Assembly (NCBI GenBank): GCA_905221605.1
Contig: CAJNDS010000437.1
Span: forward strand, 77,501-110,378
From: Symbiodinium natans
Lineage: Eukaryota > Sar > Dinophyceae > Suessiales > Symbiodiniaceae
Reading direction: 5' to 3'
DNA: 32,878 bases
The notes under the pieces were generated by a model, which saw only the letters and a list, made by a program, of their open reading frames with translations, was not told the DNA's origin and ran no database searches. This document shows positions 22,155 to 30,010 of this stretch, in pieces; position 1 is the stretch's first letter; each line of letters starts with the position of its first letter. A program made the translations under genes and the position numbers.

Positions 22155-22198
22155 CGCCATGTTGGGCGCAGGCACTTCTTCTTGTCCTTCGCTGAAGT
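22155..22198 (-). CDS. Possible exon with KDKKK
   Basis: Minus strand AAACTTCAG then codons SAKDKKKCLRPTW. It lies between the HHAM and tail modules of gene B. Gene A has FKEQEGT at about 5.83 kb in the matching interval, a weak resemblance. Confidence 0.2.
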
Positions 22199-22199
22199 T

Positions 22200-22290
22200 T
22201 TAGGGTTTAGAGCTTAGGGTTTAGGGTTTGGGGCTTAGGGCTTAGGGTTTGGGGCTTAGGGCTTAGGGCTTAGGGCTTAGGATTTAGATG
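22200..22290 (+). repeat. ITS rich in CTTAGGG
   Basis: Alternating TTTAGGG, CTTAGGG and TTTGGGG; last five units CTTAGGG or CTTAGGA. Confidence 0.9.
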
Positions 22291-22548
22291 CCCTCCCGCC
22301 CAAGACTCTCATACTCAATCCATCACCTTAGACTTCATACTCTAGGGCCCTCCACCACACGCCTCAAGCGTGCCTATGCTGACGAAAAGCTGCGCCTAAG
22401 CCCACGAACCCTGTCTCCCTATGCCCACGAACGCCCACGAACCTCTGTGCCTGTGCCCACCAAGGGCTTAAAGGCGTATGTATATATATATATACATAAA
22501 TATATACAATATGCAAATACATACATGTATAAATGTACAAATGCATAA
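22288..22548 (+). CDS. Possible 86-codon ORF
   Basis: Plus ATG frame: MPSRPRLSYSIHHLRLHTLG, later three copies of codons from CCCACGAAC, then a Tyr/Ile-rich end read from a TA microsatellite (22478-22505). The minus strand is also open with an ATG for 60 codons. The N-terminal third is non-repetitive; the rest is low complexity. Confidence 0.22.
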   Translation: MPSRPRLSYSIHHLRLHTLGPSTTRLKRAYADEKLRLSPRTLSPYAHERPRTSVPVPTKGLKAYVYIYIHKYIQYANTYMYKCTNA

Positions 22549-22560
22549 ACGTATCAAATT
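22475..22560. repeat. TA/ATGTA-rich tract
   Basis: GTATGTATATATATATATAC and related ATAC/TGTA units; AT-rich patch. Confidence 0.9.
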
Positions 22561-22727
22561 TAAGTATATGAAATGCGCCCCTTTCTTATAGATCTCTCTC
22601 TCTCTCTGAACGAGTGGTTTAGGGGTTCGGGCTTGTCCTTCACTGACACCGGCGGCTTTGCGCCTCGAGGCCCAGCTGCTTTCGAGAGGCGATCGAGGGC
22701 TGAGGGGGTTGAAAGGAGGTTTTGTGT

Positions 22728-22925
22728 GCTTAGGGTTTAGGGTTTAGGGTTAAGGGTTTAGGGTTGGGGGTTCTAGGGCTTAGGGTTGGGGGTTCTGGGG
22801 TTGAGGGTTTAGTTTGGAGGTTCTAGGTTCTGGGGTTCTGGAGTGTTGGGGTTTTGGGGCTTCAGGGTTTTGGGGCTTCGGAGTTTTGAAGGGGCAAGGA
22901 CTCTAAGGTTAGGAATTAGGGGCTT
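22728..22925 (+). repeat. Degenerate ITS
   Basis: Few pure units; TTCTAGGG, TTTTGGGG and TTCTGGGG drift. Confidence 0.7.
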
Positions 22926-22961
22926 GGGGGGATTGCGGTCGCACAACTATAAAGCTGCAGT

Positions 22962-23192
22962 TTGGAGCTTGTGGAGGCCTACATGCTACATCCCCTAGAG
23001 TCCTTAAGAGCCTTTTTCGCGGGGCTTTCTGGTAGTAATTCAGGGTTTCGAGGTTTGGGGCTTAGGGCTTCGCCCCACACCCGACATCCGAAAGCCTCCA
23101 AGCTTCACCCAAAACCACAAAGCTTGAATCACCTCCAAGCCACAGCCTCTACCTCTAAAGCCCTAAAACCAAAACCCAAACTGAAACCCTAG
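22962..23192 (+). CDS. Putative plus-strand exon
   Basis: After an acceptor-like AAAGCTGCAG (22951-22960) the plus frame reads LELVEAYMLHPLESLRAFFA, then GLSGSNSG, before drifting into ITS-like Lys/Pro codons. The first 28 residues look like an amphipathic helical segment. It is opposite in strand to gene B, which surrounds it. Confidence 0.3.
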   Translation: MELVEAYMLHPLESLRAFFAGLSGSNSGFRGLGLRASPHTRHPKASKLHPKPQSLNHLQATASTSKALKPKPKLKP

Positions 23193-23266
23193 ACCCTAAA
23201 CCCTACACCCTAAACCCTAAACCCTAAACCCTAAACCCTAAACCCTAAACCCTAAACCCTAACTAA
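23178..23266 (-). repeat. ITS, CCCTAAA array
   Basis: About 12 units. Confidence 0.95.
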
Positions 23267-23286
23267 AACCTTAAGAACAGGGTTGT

Positions 23287-23385
23287 TCAAGGCAGGTGGC
23301 CAGCAAGGCCCTTGATGGACTTTGCCGCTTCCGTCATGGCGTGGTGGGCCTCGCGGCATGCGCAAATTCGGGGGGGCCCTGCAAT
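23287..23385 (-). CDS. Gene B exon with HHAM module
   Basis: Minus frame of 33 codons reads CREAHHAMTEAAKSIKGLAG and ends HLP at TGA 23287-23289. GATTGCAG|GG at its upstream side resembles an acceptor. Aligns with gene A 6720-6851 over HHAM[ST][DE]A...[AS][MI]KG[FL].G. Confidence 0.5.
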   Translation of the reverse strand: MAGPPRICACREAHHAMTEAAKSIKGLAGHLP

Positions 23386-23395
23386 CTATGGGTCT

Positions 23396-23486
23396 AGGGT
23401 TTAGGGTTTAGGGTTTAGGCTTTCGGGTTTAGGGTTTAGGGTTTAAGGTTTAGGGTTTGGGTTTAGGGTTTAGGGTTTAGGGTTTA
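23396..23486 (+). repeat. ITS, TTTAGGG
   Basis: About twelve units leading without a break into the TTTGGGGG array. Confidence 0.95.
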
Positions 23487-23782
23487 GGGTTTGGGGGTTT
23501 GGGGGTTTGGGGGTTTGGGTTGGTTGGGGTTTGGGGGTTTGGGGGTTTGGGGGTTTTGGGGGTTTGGGGTGGGTTTGGGGGTTTGGGGGTTTGGGGTTTG
23601 GGGTTTGGGTTTTTTGGGGTTTGGGGGTTTGGGGGTTTTGGGGGTTTTTGGGGTTTGGGGGTTTGGGGTTTGTTGGGGGTTTGGGGGTTTGGGTTTGGGG
23701 GTTTGGGGGTTTGGGGGTTTGGGGGTTTGGGGGTTTGGGGGTTTGGGGGTTTGGGGGTTTGGGGGTTTGGGGGTTTGGGGGC
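23487..23782 (+). repeat. TTTGGGGG octamer array
   Basis: Roughly 37 units of GGGTTTGG / TTTGGGGG with length slips, homogeneous at the right end. Resembles a hypotrich-ciliate telomere motif but joins TTTAGGG directly. Both strands give repetitive frames (GLGVWGFG, PNPQTPKP) that I do not treat as genes. Confidence 0.95.
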
Positions 23783-23893
23783 TGTGGGTTCCTGAGCCCT
23801 GAACCCTAGACCCTATTAGGGCATAGGGCTGCCACATAGGGTTTCAGGGTTTTGGGGCTTGCTTTCGCCAAGCATGCTGCGCAACAACGTCCC

Positions 23894-23940
23894 CAAACCC
23901 TAAATCCTAAACCCTAAACCCTAACCCCTAAACCCCAAAT
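23894..23940 (-). repeat. Short ITS, CCCTAAA
   Basis: Six units with CCCTAAC. Confidence 0.85.
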
Positions 23941-24080
23941 CCCCCCAAGCCCTGTACCATTGCGGCGCAGCAAACCACTAGCTGGTTTTTCGGTCTTCTG
24001 TGCTTGCGAAGGCTGTCCGCGCCAACGCGAGAGACCCCAACCTTGTCTGTTACTGCACCCCAACCCCTAAACCCTAAACC
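23928..24080 (-). CDS. Gene B exon with LR.HR module
   Basis: Minus frame of 51 codons: VTDKVGVSRVGADSLRKHRR, then PKNQLVVCCAAMVQGL, TAG at 23928-23930. DSLRKHR corresponds to NTLRQNR in gene A (7994-8080). It is closer to ARFAPGE here than in gene A, where a long ITS (7555-7890) and a C-rich tract have widened the gaps. Confidence 0.4.
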   Translation of the reverse strand, partial: GLGFRGWGAVTDKVGVSRVGADSLRKHRRPKNQLVVCCAAMVQGLGGFGV

Positions 24081-24145
24081 CTAAACCCTAAACCCTAAAC
24101 CTAAACCCTAAACCCTGAATCAAACCCTACTCCCTAAACCCCAAG
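24060..24145 (-). repeat. ITS, CCCTAAA
   Basis: Seven good units, then drift. Confidence 0.9.
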
Positions 24146-24280
24146 TTCCCAAAAGGCCTGCGGCTCTGAATGCCCCTCGGGATGGGGAACCGCCACGAAG
24201 CCCGGGGGAAGCGCCTCCCCCGGGGCGAACCTGGCAGGCGACGCCGAATAAGGTTTAAGCTGGGGTTTAGGGTTTCGGGT
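24134..24280 (-). CDS. Gene B exon with ARFAPGEALPPGF module
   Basis: Minus frame of 49 codons: YSASPARFAPGEALPPGF, then VAVPHPEGHSEPQAFWELGV, TAG 24134-24136. Paralogue of 8633-8743 (see there for the substitution pattern). It reads on for six residues past the point where gene A stops. Outer codons on the right derive from ITS, so the exon probably starts near 24250. Confidence 0.6.
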   Translation of the reverse strand, partial: TRNPKPQLKPYSASPARFAPGEALPPGFVAVPHPEGHSEPQAFWELGV

Positions 24281-24350
24281 TTAGGGTTTAGGGCCTAGGG
24301 TTTAGGGTTTAGGGTTTAGGGTTTAGGGTTTAGGTTTTAGCGTTTAGGGT
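24255..24350 (+). repeat. ITS, TTTAGGG
   Basis: About ten units. Confidence 0.9.
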
Positions 24351-24499
24351 GGGCATCCCCCGCTGTTTGAAATCAGTTGAAGGTTTGCAGGGTTGAGGGT
24401 TGAGAGGGTAGGGCTTAGGGAAGAACCAAAAGCTCCCCACCCCCCAGTGCAGGGTTGAGGGGTCGGGTTGAGGCTTGCGGGTTGAGGGGCGTTAGGGCT

Positions 24500-24660
24500 A
24501 CTAAATCCCACACTCCAGTTTTACGAGTTGCATTCGTGATTAAGAATAGCTGAACAAAGCAAAATTAATTTCCAAAATTGCATATCCTAAAAAACCGGGC
24601 TCCTTTGGCCATGAATCCCGACATGCGTGCCAAAAGATCAAGGAGACCGGAACTGCATGT
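24500..24660. other. AT-rich island, nothing identified
   Basis: Lower GC, A-rich stretch around 24545-24595; no frame, hairpin or repeat partner found. Confidence 0.4.
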
Positions 24661-24708
24661 CCTATCCTAAACCCAAAACCCAAAACCCAAAACCCAAAAC
24701 CCAAAACC

Positions 24709-24858
24709 CTAAACCCTAAACCCTAAAGAACTCGGTGTCCGGAAGCTCCGGACATACAGGGCGTGTTCATCCGATCCCCCGCGCTGCCACCCTAATTCAA
24801 GCGAACTACGGGGAATGAAGCTGGGGCGGGAGGGGCGAGGGGTGGCAGGTGGCAAGCC
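24709..24858 (-). CDS. Possible exon between gene B modules
   Basis: Minus frame of 50 codons: SFIPRSSLELGWQRGGSDEH, then ALYVRSFRTPSS, stopping in ITS. It lies between LDHAQ and ARFAPGE of gene B; no clear partner was found in gene A. GTCCGGA-AGC-TCCGGAC (7-bp stem) is inside it. Confidence 0.33.
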   Translation of the reverse strand, partial: GLPPATPRPSRPSFIPRSSLELGWQRGGSDEHALYVRSFRTPSSLGFRV

Positions 24859-25018
24859 CTAAACCCTAAACCCCAAACCCTAGGCCCGAAACATTAAGCC
24901 CTAAACCCTAAACCCCAGGCCCGAGACCCTAAACCCCAAGCCCTAAACCCGCAACCCCAAGCCCCTAAACCCTAAACGTTAAGCCCTAAACCCTAAACGC
25001 CAAACCCTGAACCCTAAA
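24857..25018 (-). repeat. Degenerate ITS, CCCTAAA
   Basis: CCCTAAA with CCCCAGG and CGTTAAG drift. Confidence 0.85.
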
Positions 25019-25107
25019 CTTTGGTGGGGGTGGGCGCACCACTTGCCCTGGGCATGGTCCAAGGTCTGCGGAGCATAGGTGATGGGGCCTGAGATACAGG
25101 TTTTGGC
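24979..25107 (-). CDS. Gene B exon with LDHAQGKW module
   Basis: Minus frame of 43 codons: AKTCISGPITYAPQTLDHAQ then GKWCAHPHQS, running into ITS. TATGCTCCGCAG may be an acceptor just before TLDHAQ. The core matches gene A 9419-9547 with only silent changes. Confidence 0.5.
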   Translation of the reverse strand, partial: AKTCISGPITYAPQTLDHAQGKWCAHPHQSLGFRVWRLGFRA

Positions 25108-25261
25108 TTAGGGCTTTGGGGTTTAGGGTTTCGGGTTCAGGGTTTAGGGCTTCGGAGTTTTGGGTTTAGGGTTTAGGGCTTTGGGGTTTAGGGTTTAGGG
25201 CTTAGGGGCTTAGCGTTTTGGGTTAAAGGCGTTGCGCGGAACAGCCTGTTCAAGACTTCTT

Positions 25262-25278
25262 TGGGGGGGGGGGGGGGG
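25262..25278 (+). repeat. Poly-G tract at the gap edge
   Basis: At least 17 G running into the N stretch; probably the cause of the assembly break. Confidence 0.9.
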
Positions 25279-25378
25279 NNNNNNNNNNNNNNNNNNNNNN
25301 NNNNNNNNNNNNNNNNNNNNNNNNNNNNNNNNNNNNNNNNNNNNNNNNNNNNNNNNNNNNNNNNNNNNNNNNNNNNNN
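25279..25378. other. Assembly gap, 100 N
   Basis: Exactly 100 N, the conventional placeholder for a gap of unknown size, between poly-G and a TTTAGGG array. Confidence 0.98.
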
Positions 25379-25650
25379 AGGGTTTAGGGTTTAGGGTTTA
25401 GGGTTTAGGGTTTAGGGTTCAGCATCTCAAGTTCGAGCATTTACTAGGCCAGCAGTGTGTGTAGGCAACGGAAAAAAAACCCACCCACCCAGAGAATCCC
25501 AAAACATTAAGAAAATACAAAGTTTACATTTCTTATCAGCAAGCCCTGTCCTCCAAGCTCACTCCGTCATGGACCATCCTACCCACGAACCATTTCATCG
25601 GCCCCCAATGGAGGGGCGGGACAAGAAATCCTGAAACCGTCGGTTTTGGT

Positions 25651-25651
<1 letters not shown>

Positions 25652-25728
<77 letters not shown>

Positions 25729-25757
25729 CGGGGGGGGGGGGGGGGGGGGTGGGGGGG

Positions 25758-25818
<61 letters not shown>
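25652..25818 (+). repeat. Poly-G tract, about 165 nt
   Basis: Almost uninterrupted G with single C or T breaks. The run length is likely unreliable in the assembly. Confidence 0.95.
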
Positions 25819-25819
<1 letters not shown>

Positions 25820-25835
25820 GGGATGGCAGGAAGGA

Positions 25836-26420
25836 AATTACCCTTAGCCACGAAGAAATTACCCTTAGCCACGAAGAAATTACCCTTAGCCACGAAGAAA
25901 TTACCCTTAGCCACGAAGAAATTACCCTTAGCCACGAAGAAATTACCCTTAGCCACGAAGAAATTACCCTTAGCCACAAAGAAATTACCCTTAGCCACGA
26001 AGAAATTACCCTTAGCCACGAAGAAATTAACCTTAGCCACGAAGAAATTACCCTTAGCCACGAAGAAATTACCCTTAGCCACGAAGAAATTACCCTTAGC
26101 CACGAAGAAATTACCCTTAGCCACGAAGAAATTACCCTTAGCCACGAAAGAAATTACCCTTAGCCACGAAGGAAATTACCCTTAGCCACGAAGAAATTAC
26201 CCTTAGCCACGAAGAAATGGCCCTTAGCGACCAAGAAATTGCCCTTAGCGACGAAGAAATTACCCTTAGCGAAGAAATTACCCTTAGCCACGAAGAAATT
26301 ACCCTTAGCCACGAAGAAATGACCCTTAGCCACGAAGAAATGACCCTTAGCCACGAAGAAATGACCTTAGCCACGAAGAAATGACCCTTAGCCACGAAGA
26401 AATGACCCTTAGCCACGAAG
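25836..26420 (+). repeat. 21-bp minisatellite, about 27 copies
   Basis: Unit GAAATTACCCTTAGCCACGA plus A. Seven codons long, so all frames stay open in phase (KLPLATK on plus, GNFFVAK on minus). First 15 units nearly identical; later ones change TTACCC to TGACCC, TTGCCC or TGGCCC. CCCTTAG inside the unit resembles a telomere heptamer. Confidence 0.95.
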
Positions 26421-26459
26421 ACTATAGGGTTTTAAATTATATAAGACAGAGGGGTTTTT

Positions 26460-26695
26460 AGGGTTGTTAGGTTTAGGGGTTTAGGGTTTAGTCAGATTCG
26501 GGTTTAGGTTTAGGGTTTATTGTTTAAGGTTTACGGTTTAGGGTTTAGGGTTTAGGGTTTAGGGTTTAGGGTTTAGGGTTTAGGGTTTAGGGTTTAGGGT
26601 TTAGGGTTTAGGGTTTAGGGGTTAGGGCTTAGGGTTTAGGGCTTAGGGTTTAGGGTTTAGGGTTTAGGGTTTAGGGTTTAGGGTTTAGGGTTCCC
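26460..26695 (+). repeat. ITS, TTTAGGG array
   Basis: About 28 units, clean from 26530. Confidence 0.95.
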
Positions 26696-26809
26696 GGCCT
26701 TCGCCAACTCTCCGAAGTATGCGCCGTCGATGTGGTTGGAGCTTTTCAGAAACACTGTCCTGAGATCATGGGTATTTGCTTCTGTCGAGCACGGTTTAGG
26801 GTTTAGGGC
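26678..26809 (-). CDS. Putative exon, unknown product
   Basis: Minus frame of 44 codons: CSTEANTHDLRTVFLKSSNH, then IDGAYFGELAKAGN, between two ITS blocks. Thirty-four residues without telomeric codons and balanced composition make it one of the better unpaired candidates. Confidence 0.35.
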   Translation of the reverse strand, partial: ALNPKPCSTEANTHDLRTVFLKSSNHIDGAYFGELAKAGNPKP

Positions 26810-27129
26810 TTAGGGTTTAGGGTTAGGGTTTAGGGATGAGGGTTTAGGGTTTAGAACCCCTAAACAAGTTATGTAGGCTCTTGGATCCCAAAGAAACCCG
26901 CAGAATGGTTCTGGAGTGCCCACCGTCATTGCATCCCTCGCCCGCCTTCGGAGAATCTCGCACGAATCTAAAGGGTGACCATCCCCAGATATCCCAGCAA
27001 CTTGCCCTAAGCCTTAGGATTTAGGATTTAGGGTTGGGTTTGGGGTTTAGGGTTTGGGATTTGAGTATCCCTGGAGTTCCAAATATACTCAAGGTTTTGG
27101 TGCAGGAAAATTGAAGTAAACAAGGTTCA

Positions 27130-27228
27130 TCAGTCGTCACAGGAATCTAGGCAAGGTAGCTGTGGTACTCCACGCATGCCCCGCAGGATTCTTTTGGGTG
27201 GACATGGAGGGATACGCTGCAGATAACC
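27130..27228 (-). CDS. IPP-motif exon, copy 1
   Basis: Minus strand TTATCTGCAG then RIPPCPPKRILRGMRGVPQL and a TGA (27130-27132). Similar starts follow CAG at 27.34 and 27.62 kb (SIPP, SIPG). Confidence 0.3.
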   Translation of the reverse strand, partial: GYLQRIPPCPPKRILRGMRGVPQLPCLDSCDD

Positions 27229-27262
27229 CTAAACCCTAAACCCAAAACCCGAAACCCTAAAA
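27226..27262 (-). repeat. Short ITS, CCCTAAA
   Basis: Five units, CCCAAAA and CCCGAAA variants. Confidence 0.8.
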
Positions 27263-27280
27263 TCTCTGAAGGCTCCTGGG

Positions 27281-27403
27281 TCAGGGATACTCTGCGAGAT
27301 TTTCTCTGGAAAAAGGGCACTGAAGAGAGGTACTCGGCGGGATGCTCTGCGGATGGAGACAGAGGCTAGGAGACCAAGGTGAGGAGAATGGCTGAGTCAA
27401 AAT
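27281..27403 (-). CDS. IPP-motif exon, copy 2
   Basis: Minus strand CTCTGTCTCCATCCGCAG is a strong acceptor; after it SIPPSTSLQCPFSRENLAEY and P, stop TGA 27281-27283. The frame is also open upstream of the acceptor. GGGATRCTCTGCG motifs recur through 27.2-27.6 kb. Confidence 0.35.
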   Translation of the reverse strand: MLTQPFSSPWSPSLCLHPQSIPPSTSLQCPFSRENLAEYP

Positions 27404-27440
27404 CTAACGACCCCCCACACCGACGCTAGTAAAGACAGCA
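27355..27440. repeat. Repeat shared with 27950-28020
   Basis: Plus strand GAGGCTAGGAGA..AAAATCTAACGACC..CCACACC resembles GGCGAGGAGA..AAGATATAACAACC..CCACACC about 0.6 kb away. Confidence 0.5.
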
Positions 27441-27656
27441 GATGACACAAAATATCCTGCACCCCAAGCACTCCCGCCCCCCCCCCCGCCCCCAACAACA
27501 AGAAGAATGTCCCGCCCTGAACCTGAAGATGTTGCTCAGGGATACTCCCCTAAACCCTAAACCCTAAACCCTGAGGGATGTGGTGTTGGGATATCCGCGG
27601 GTAGGCAAGCGGTCACTCCAGGGATGCTGCACGGGAATTTCTGCAGCAGTCTCTAG

Positions 27657-27945
27657 ATTAGGGTTTAGGGTTTAGGGTTTAGGGTTTAGGGTTTAGGGTT
27701 TAGGGTTTAGGGTTTAGGGTTTAGGGTTTAGGGTTTAGGGTTTAGGGTTTAGGGTTTAGGGTTTAGGGTTTAGGGTTTAGGGTTTAGGGTTTAGGGTTTA
27801 GGGTTTAGGGTTTAGGGTTTAGGGTTTAGGGTTTAGGGTTTAGGGTTTAGGGTTTAGGGTTTAGGGTTTAGGGTGTAGGGTTTAGGGTTTAGGGTTTAGG
27901 GTAGGGTTCAGGCTTTCGGGTCTAGGGTGTAGGGCAGGACATCTG
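27657..27945 (+). repeat. Longest pure ITS, TTTAGGG
   Basis: About 30 uninterrupted TTTAGGG units (27657-27870), then TGTAGGG and drift. Confidence 0.98.
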
Positions 27946-28087
27946 GGCGTGGAGTAAAGGAGGCACAGGCGAGGAGAGCGCCTAAGCTAAGATATAACAA
28001 CCCCACACCAAGGTAAAAGAAAAAGTAGCTACCCATGACAACCTTTATCACTATTCTCAAAATAACTCTCAAAAAACATAGTGTTGA

Positions 28088-28498
28088 TCACAAAATTAGG
28101 AAAAACACAAAAGCAATGTCATAGACAAAGAAAGCTTTGACATGTCGAGCCCAAACCCTGCGCCCTGAAACGAGTCGGCTTCCGAGTTTCCGGAGGTGGC
28201 TGCATCCCAGCGGGCTGTAAGCATCGTTGAAGTTGTCGAACCTGGTTTCCATCAGAAAGTGGTGCTCATGAGGGGTTAGGGTTTAGGGTTTAGGGTTTAG
28301 GGTTTAGGGTTTAGGGTTTAGGGTTTAGGGTTTAGGGTTTAGGGTTTAGGGTTTAGGGTTTAGGGTTTAGGGTTTAGGGTTTAGGGTTTAGGGTTTAGGG
28401 TTTAGGTGCTCATGAGGGGTTACGAAGATGTGGGAGCCCGAATAGAGACCCCAAAATAGCAGGATTCCCATTCTAGTAAGGATCCCAAAAAGGCACCC
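28088..28498 (-). pseudogene. Open frame split by an ITS with perfect duplication
   Basis: On the minus strand, 28388-28498 and 28088-28282 are open in the same phase. They are separated by 18 TTTAGGG units flanked by a perfect 18-nt repeat, 144 nt apart (48 codons). Without the insert there would be one frame of 89 residues. It includes GLYSGSHIFVTPHEH, FDNFNDAYSPLGC and a hydrophobic C-terminal end (AFFVYDIAFVFFLIL), possibly membrane-bound. As it stands, both halves run into stops in the array. On the plus strand a joined frame also exists (VSIVEVVEPGFHQKVVLMRG to TAG 28457-28459), so the strand is open. Confidence 0.45.
28261..28422 (+). repeat. ITS with perfect 18-nt target-site-like duplication
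   Basis: GGTGCTCATGAGGGGTTA at 28261-28278 and again at 28405-28422, with only TTTAGGG heptamers between. Read on plus, GT at 28262 and TTTAG ending at 28405 delimit a 144-nt GT-AG intron that removes the array and one copy exactly. Confidence 0.9.
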
Positions 28499-28857
28499 CT
28501 AATTTCGGAAACCCCCGTAAAGCCAGGCAAACTATAGCTCCCGTGGTCCCAACTCGCCCCAAGAACCTCCAATTGGCTGTCTTGCTGACTGCATCCCTAT
28601 TTTCGAGTCAACACCCCTACAAACTGGCTGCCTGTATAAGGTTAGGGTGGAGGGTTTAGGGCTCAGGGCTCAGCACTTCTGACCCAACTGTTGACCTTAA
28701 GAAGCCTGCGGTCTAAAAATTGGGGCTTCACGTAGCCACGCTACCGGTGGTAGAAGTGGTCGTCCGCCACGGTCCTGGCGGAGCCCCGGCATTCTGAGAT
28801 CGGTCGAACCCCGTAACACCTCCCTCCAAAAGCCGCAGGGCCGTAGAGAGTTAAGGT

Positions 28858-28978
<121 letters not shown>

Positions 28979-29154
28979 AGGGTCAACCCCGAAAACCCTT
29001 AAGGAGAGGCTGCGCCGGCGAGTCTGCGGGAGACGCCTATAGAGTCCATGCTGCATTGAGCATCTAGGTTCCAATCGCCACGGTCTATCGTGTCGGGTTT
29101 GGGGGTTCATGCAAGCAGTCAACAATATAATGTTCACATGAAACCCAGAACAAC

Positions 29155-29285
29155 TCTAAACCCTAAGCTCTAAACCCTAAACCCAACCCTAAACCCTAAA
29201 CCCTAAACCCTAAACCCTAAACCCTAAACCCTAAACCCTAAACCCTAAACCCTAAACCCTACACCACAGAAACCCTAAACCGTAA
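29155..29285 (-). repeat. ITS, CCCTAAA array
   Basis: About 15 units. Confidence 0.95.
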
Positions 29286-29295
29286 ACAGGCCATG

Positions 29296-29352
29296 CCAAG
29301 ACCCGGACTCGCCAGAGCCCTAAACTTCCGGGCAACTTTCGAGTTGCTGCCG
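29296..29352. repeat. Short repeat shared with 29928-29975
   Basis: CATGCCAAGACCCG...GGGCAACT against CATCCCAAGACCCG...GGGCAACT. May be related exons (KLPG / QLPK on minus, AKTR / PKTR on plus). Confidence 0.4.
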
Positions 29353-29354
29353 TT

Positions 29355-29582
29355 GAGGGTTTAGGGTTTAGGGTTTAGGGTTGAGGGTTTAGGGTTTAGG
29401 CTTGAGGGTTGAGGGTTTAGGGTTGAGGGTTTAGGGTTTAGGCTTGAGGGTTTAGGGTTGAGGGGTTAGGGTTTGGGGTTTAGGGTTTAGGGTTCAGGGT
29501 TCAGGGTTTAGGATTTAGGGTTTAGGGCTTAGGGTTTAGGGTTGAGGGTTTAGGGTTCAGGGTTTAGGGTTTAGGGTTTAGG
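29355..29582 (+). repeat. ITS, TTTAGGG with TTGAGGG
   Basis: Mixed units; TTGAGGG spaced among TTTAGGG rather than in one run. Confidence 0.9.
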
Positions 29583-29593
29583 CAAGATGGTCC

Positions 29594-29704
29594 CTACGTC
29601 TGCACAAAAACCGGCCTCAGCGCATCAACGTGCAGGTACGTGTCAAGATGCCTGCTCAGGGGTTCCGCCAGCCGGGACGTCTGTTTCGATTGGGTGTTTA
29701 GGGT
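29594..29704 (-). CDS. Possible exon, unknown
   Basis: Minus frame of 37 codons: NTQSKQTSRLAEPLSRHLDT, then YLHVDALRPVFVQT, TAG 29594-29596. A plus-strand CAG|GTACGT donor-like site (29633-29641) lies inside, an alternative sign of a plus exon. Confidence 0.3.
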   Translation of the reverse strand, partial: TLNTQSKQTSRLAEPLSRHLDTYLHVDALRPVFVQT

Positions 29705-29900
29705 TTAGGGTTTAGGGTTTGGGATTTAGGGTTTAGGGTTTAGGGTTTAGGGTTTAGGGTTTAGGGTTTAGGGTTTAGGGTTTAGGGTTTAGGGTTTAGG
29801 GTTTAGGGTTTAGGGTTTAGGGTTTAGGGTTTAGGGTTTAGGGTTTAGGGTTTGGGCTTGGACCCTAACCCCTAACCCCTAAACCCTAAACCCTAAACTC
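29695..29900. repeat. ITS with orientation switch
   Basis: About 22 TTTAGGG units, then GGACCCTAACCCCTAA and CCCTAAA: a head-to-head switch near 29853-29865. Confidence 0.95.
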
Positions 29901-29902
29901 TG

Positions 29903-30010
29903 TCAAGATAGCCCAAACCAAGTACATCCCAAGACCCGCGCGGGGGCACGCACTTTGGGCAACTGGTACTCAACGGGGGGCAGTGGAGGACAGGCCTGAG
30001 GGTTTAGGGT
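29903..30010 (-). CDS. Possible short exon
   Basis: Minus frame QACPPLPPVEYQLPKVRAPA, then RVLGCTWFGLS, TGA 29903-29905. Partly related to 29296-29352. Confidence 0.22.
   Translation of the reverse strand, partial: TLNPQACPPLPPVEYQLPKVRAPARVLGCTWFGLS

Noticed and set aside
23484-23837. 100-117-codon ORFs of GFGGLGVW or PNPQTPKP repeats
   Set aside because: Pure product of the TTTGGGGG array; open in all frames for lack of stops.
25536-26416. ORFs up to 188 codons with KLPLATK or GNFFVAK repeats
   Set aside because: The 21-bp unit is codon-phased, and poly-G adds Gly or Pro; no unique sequence of note.
25836-26420. CRISPR-like array
   Set aside because: Repeats are head-to-tail 21-mers without spacers; this is a minisatellite in a eukaryotic context.
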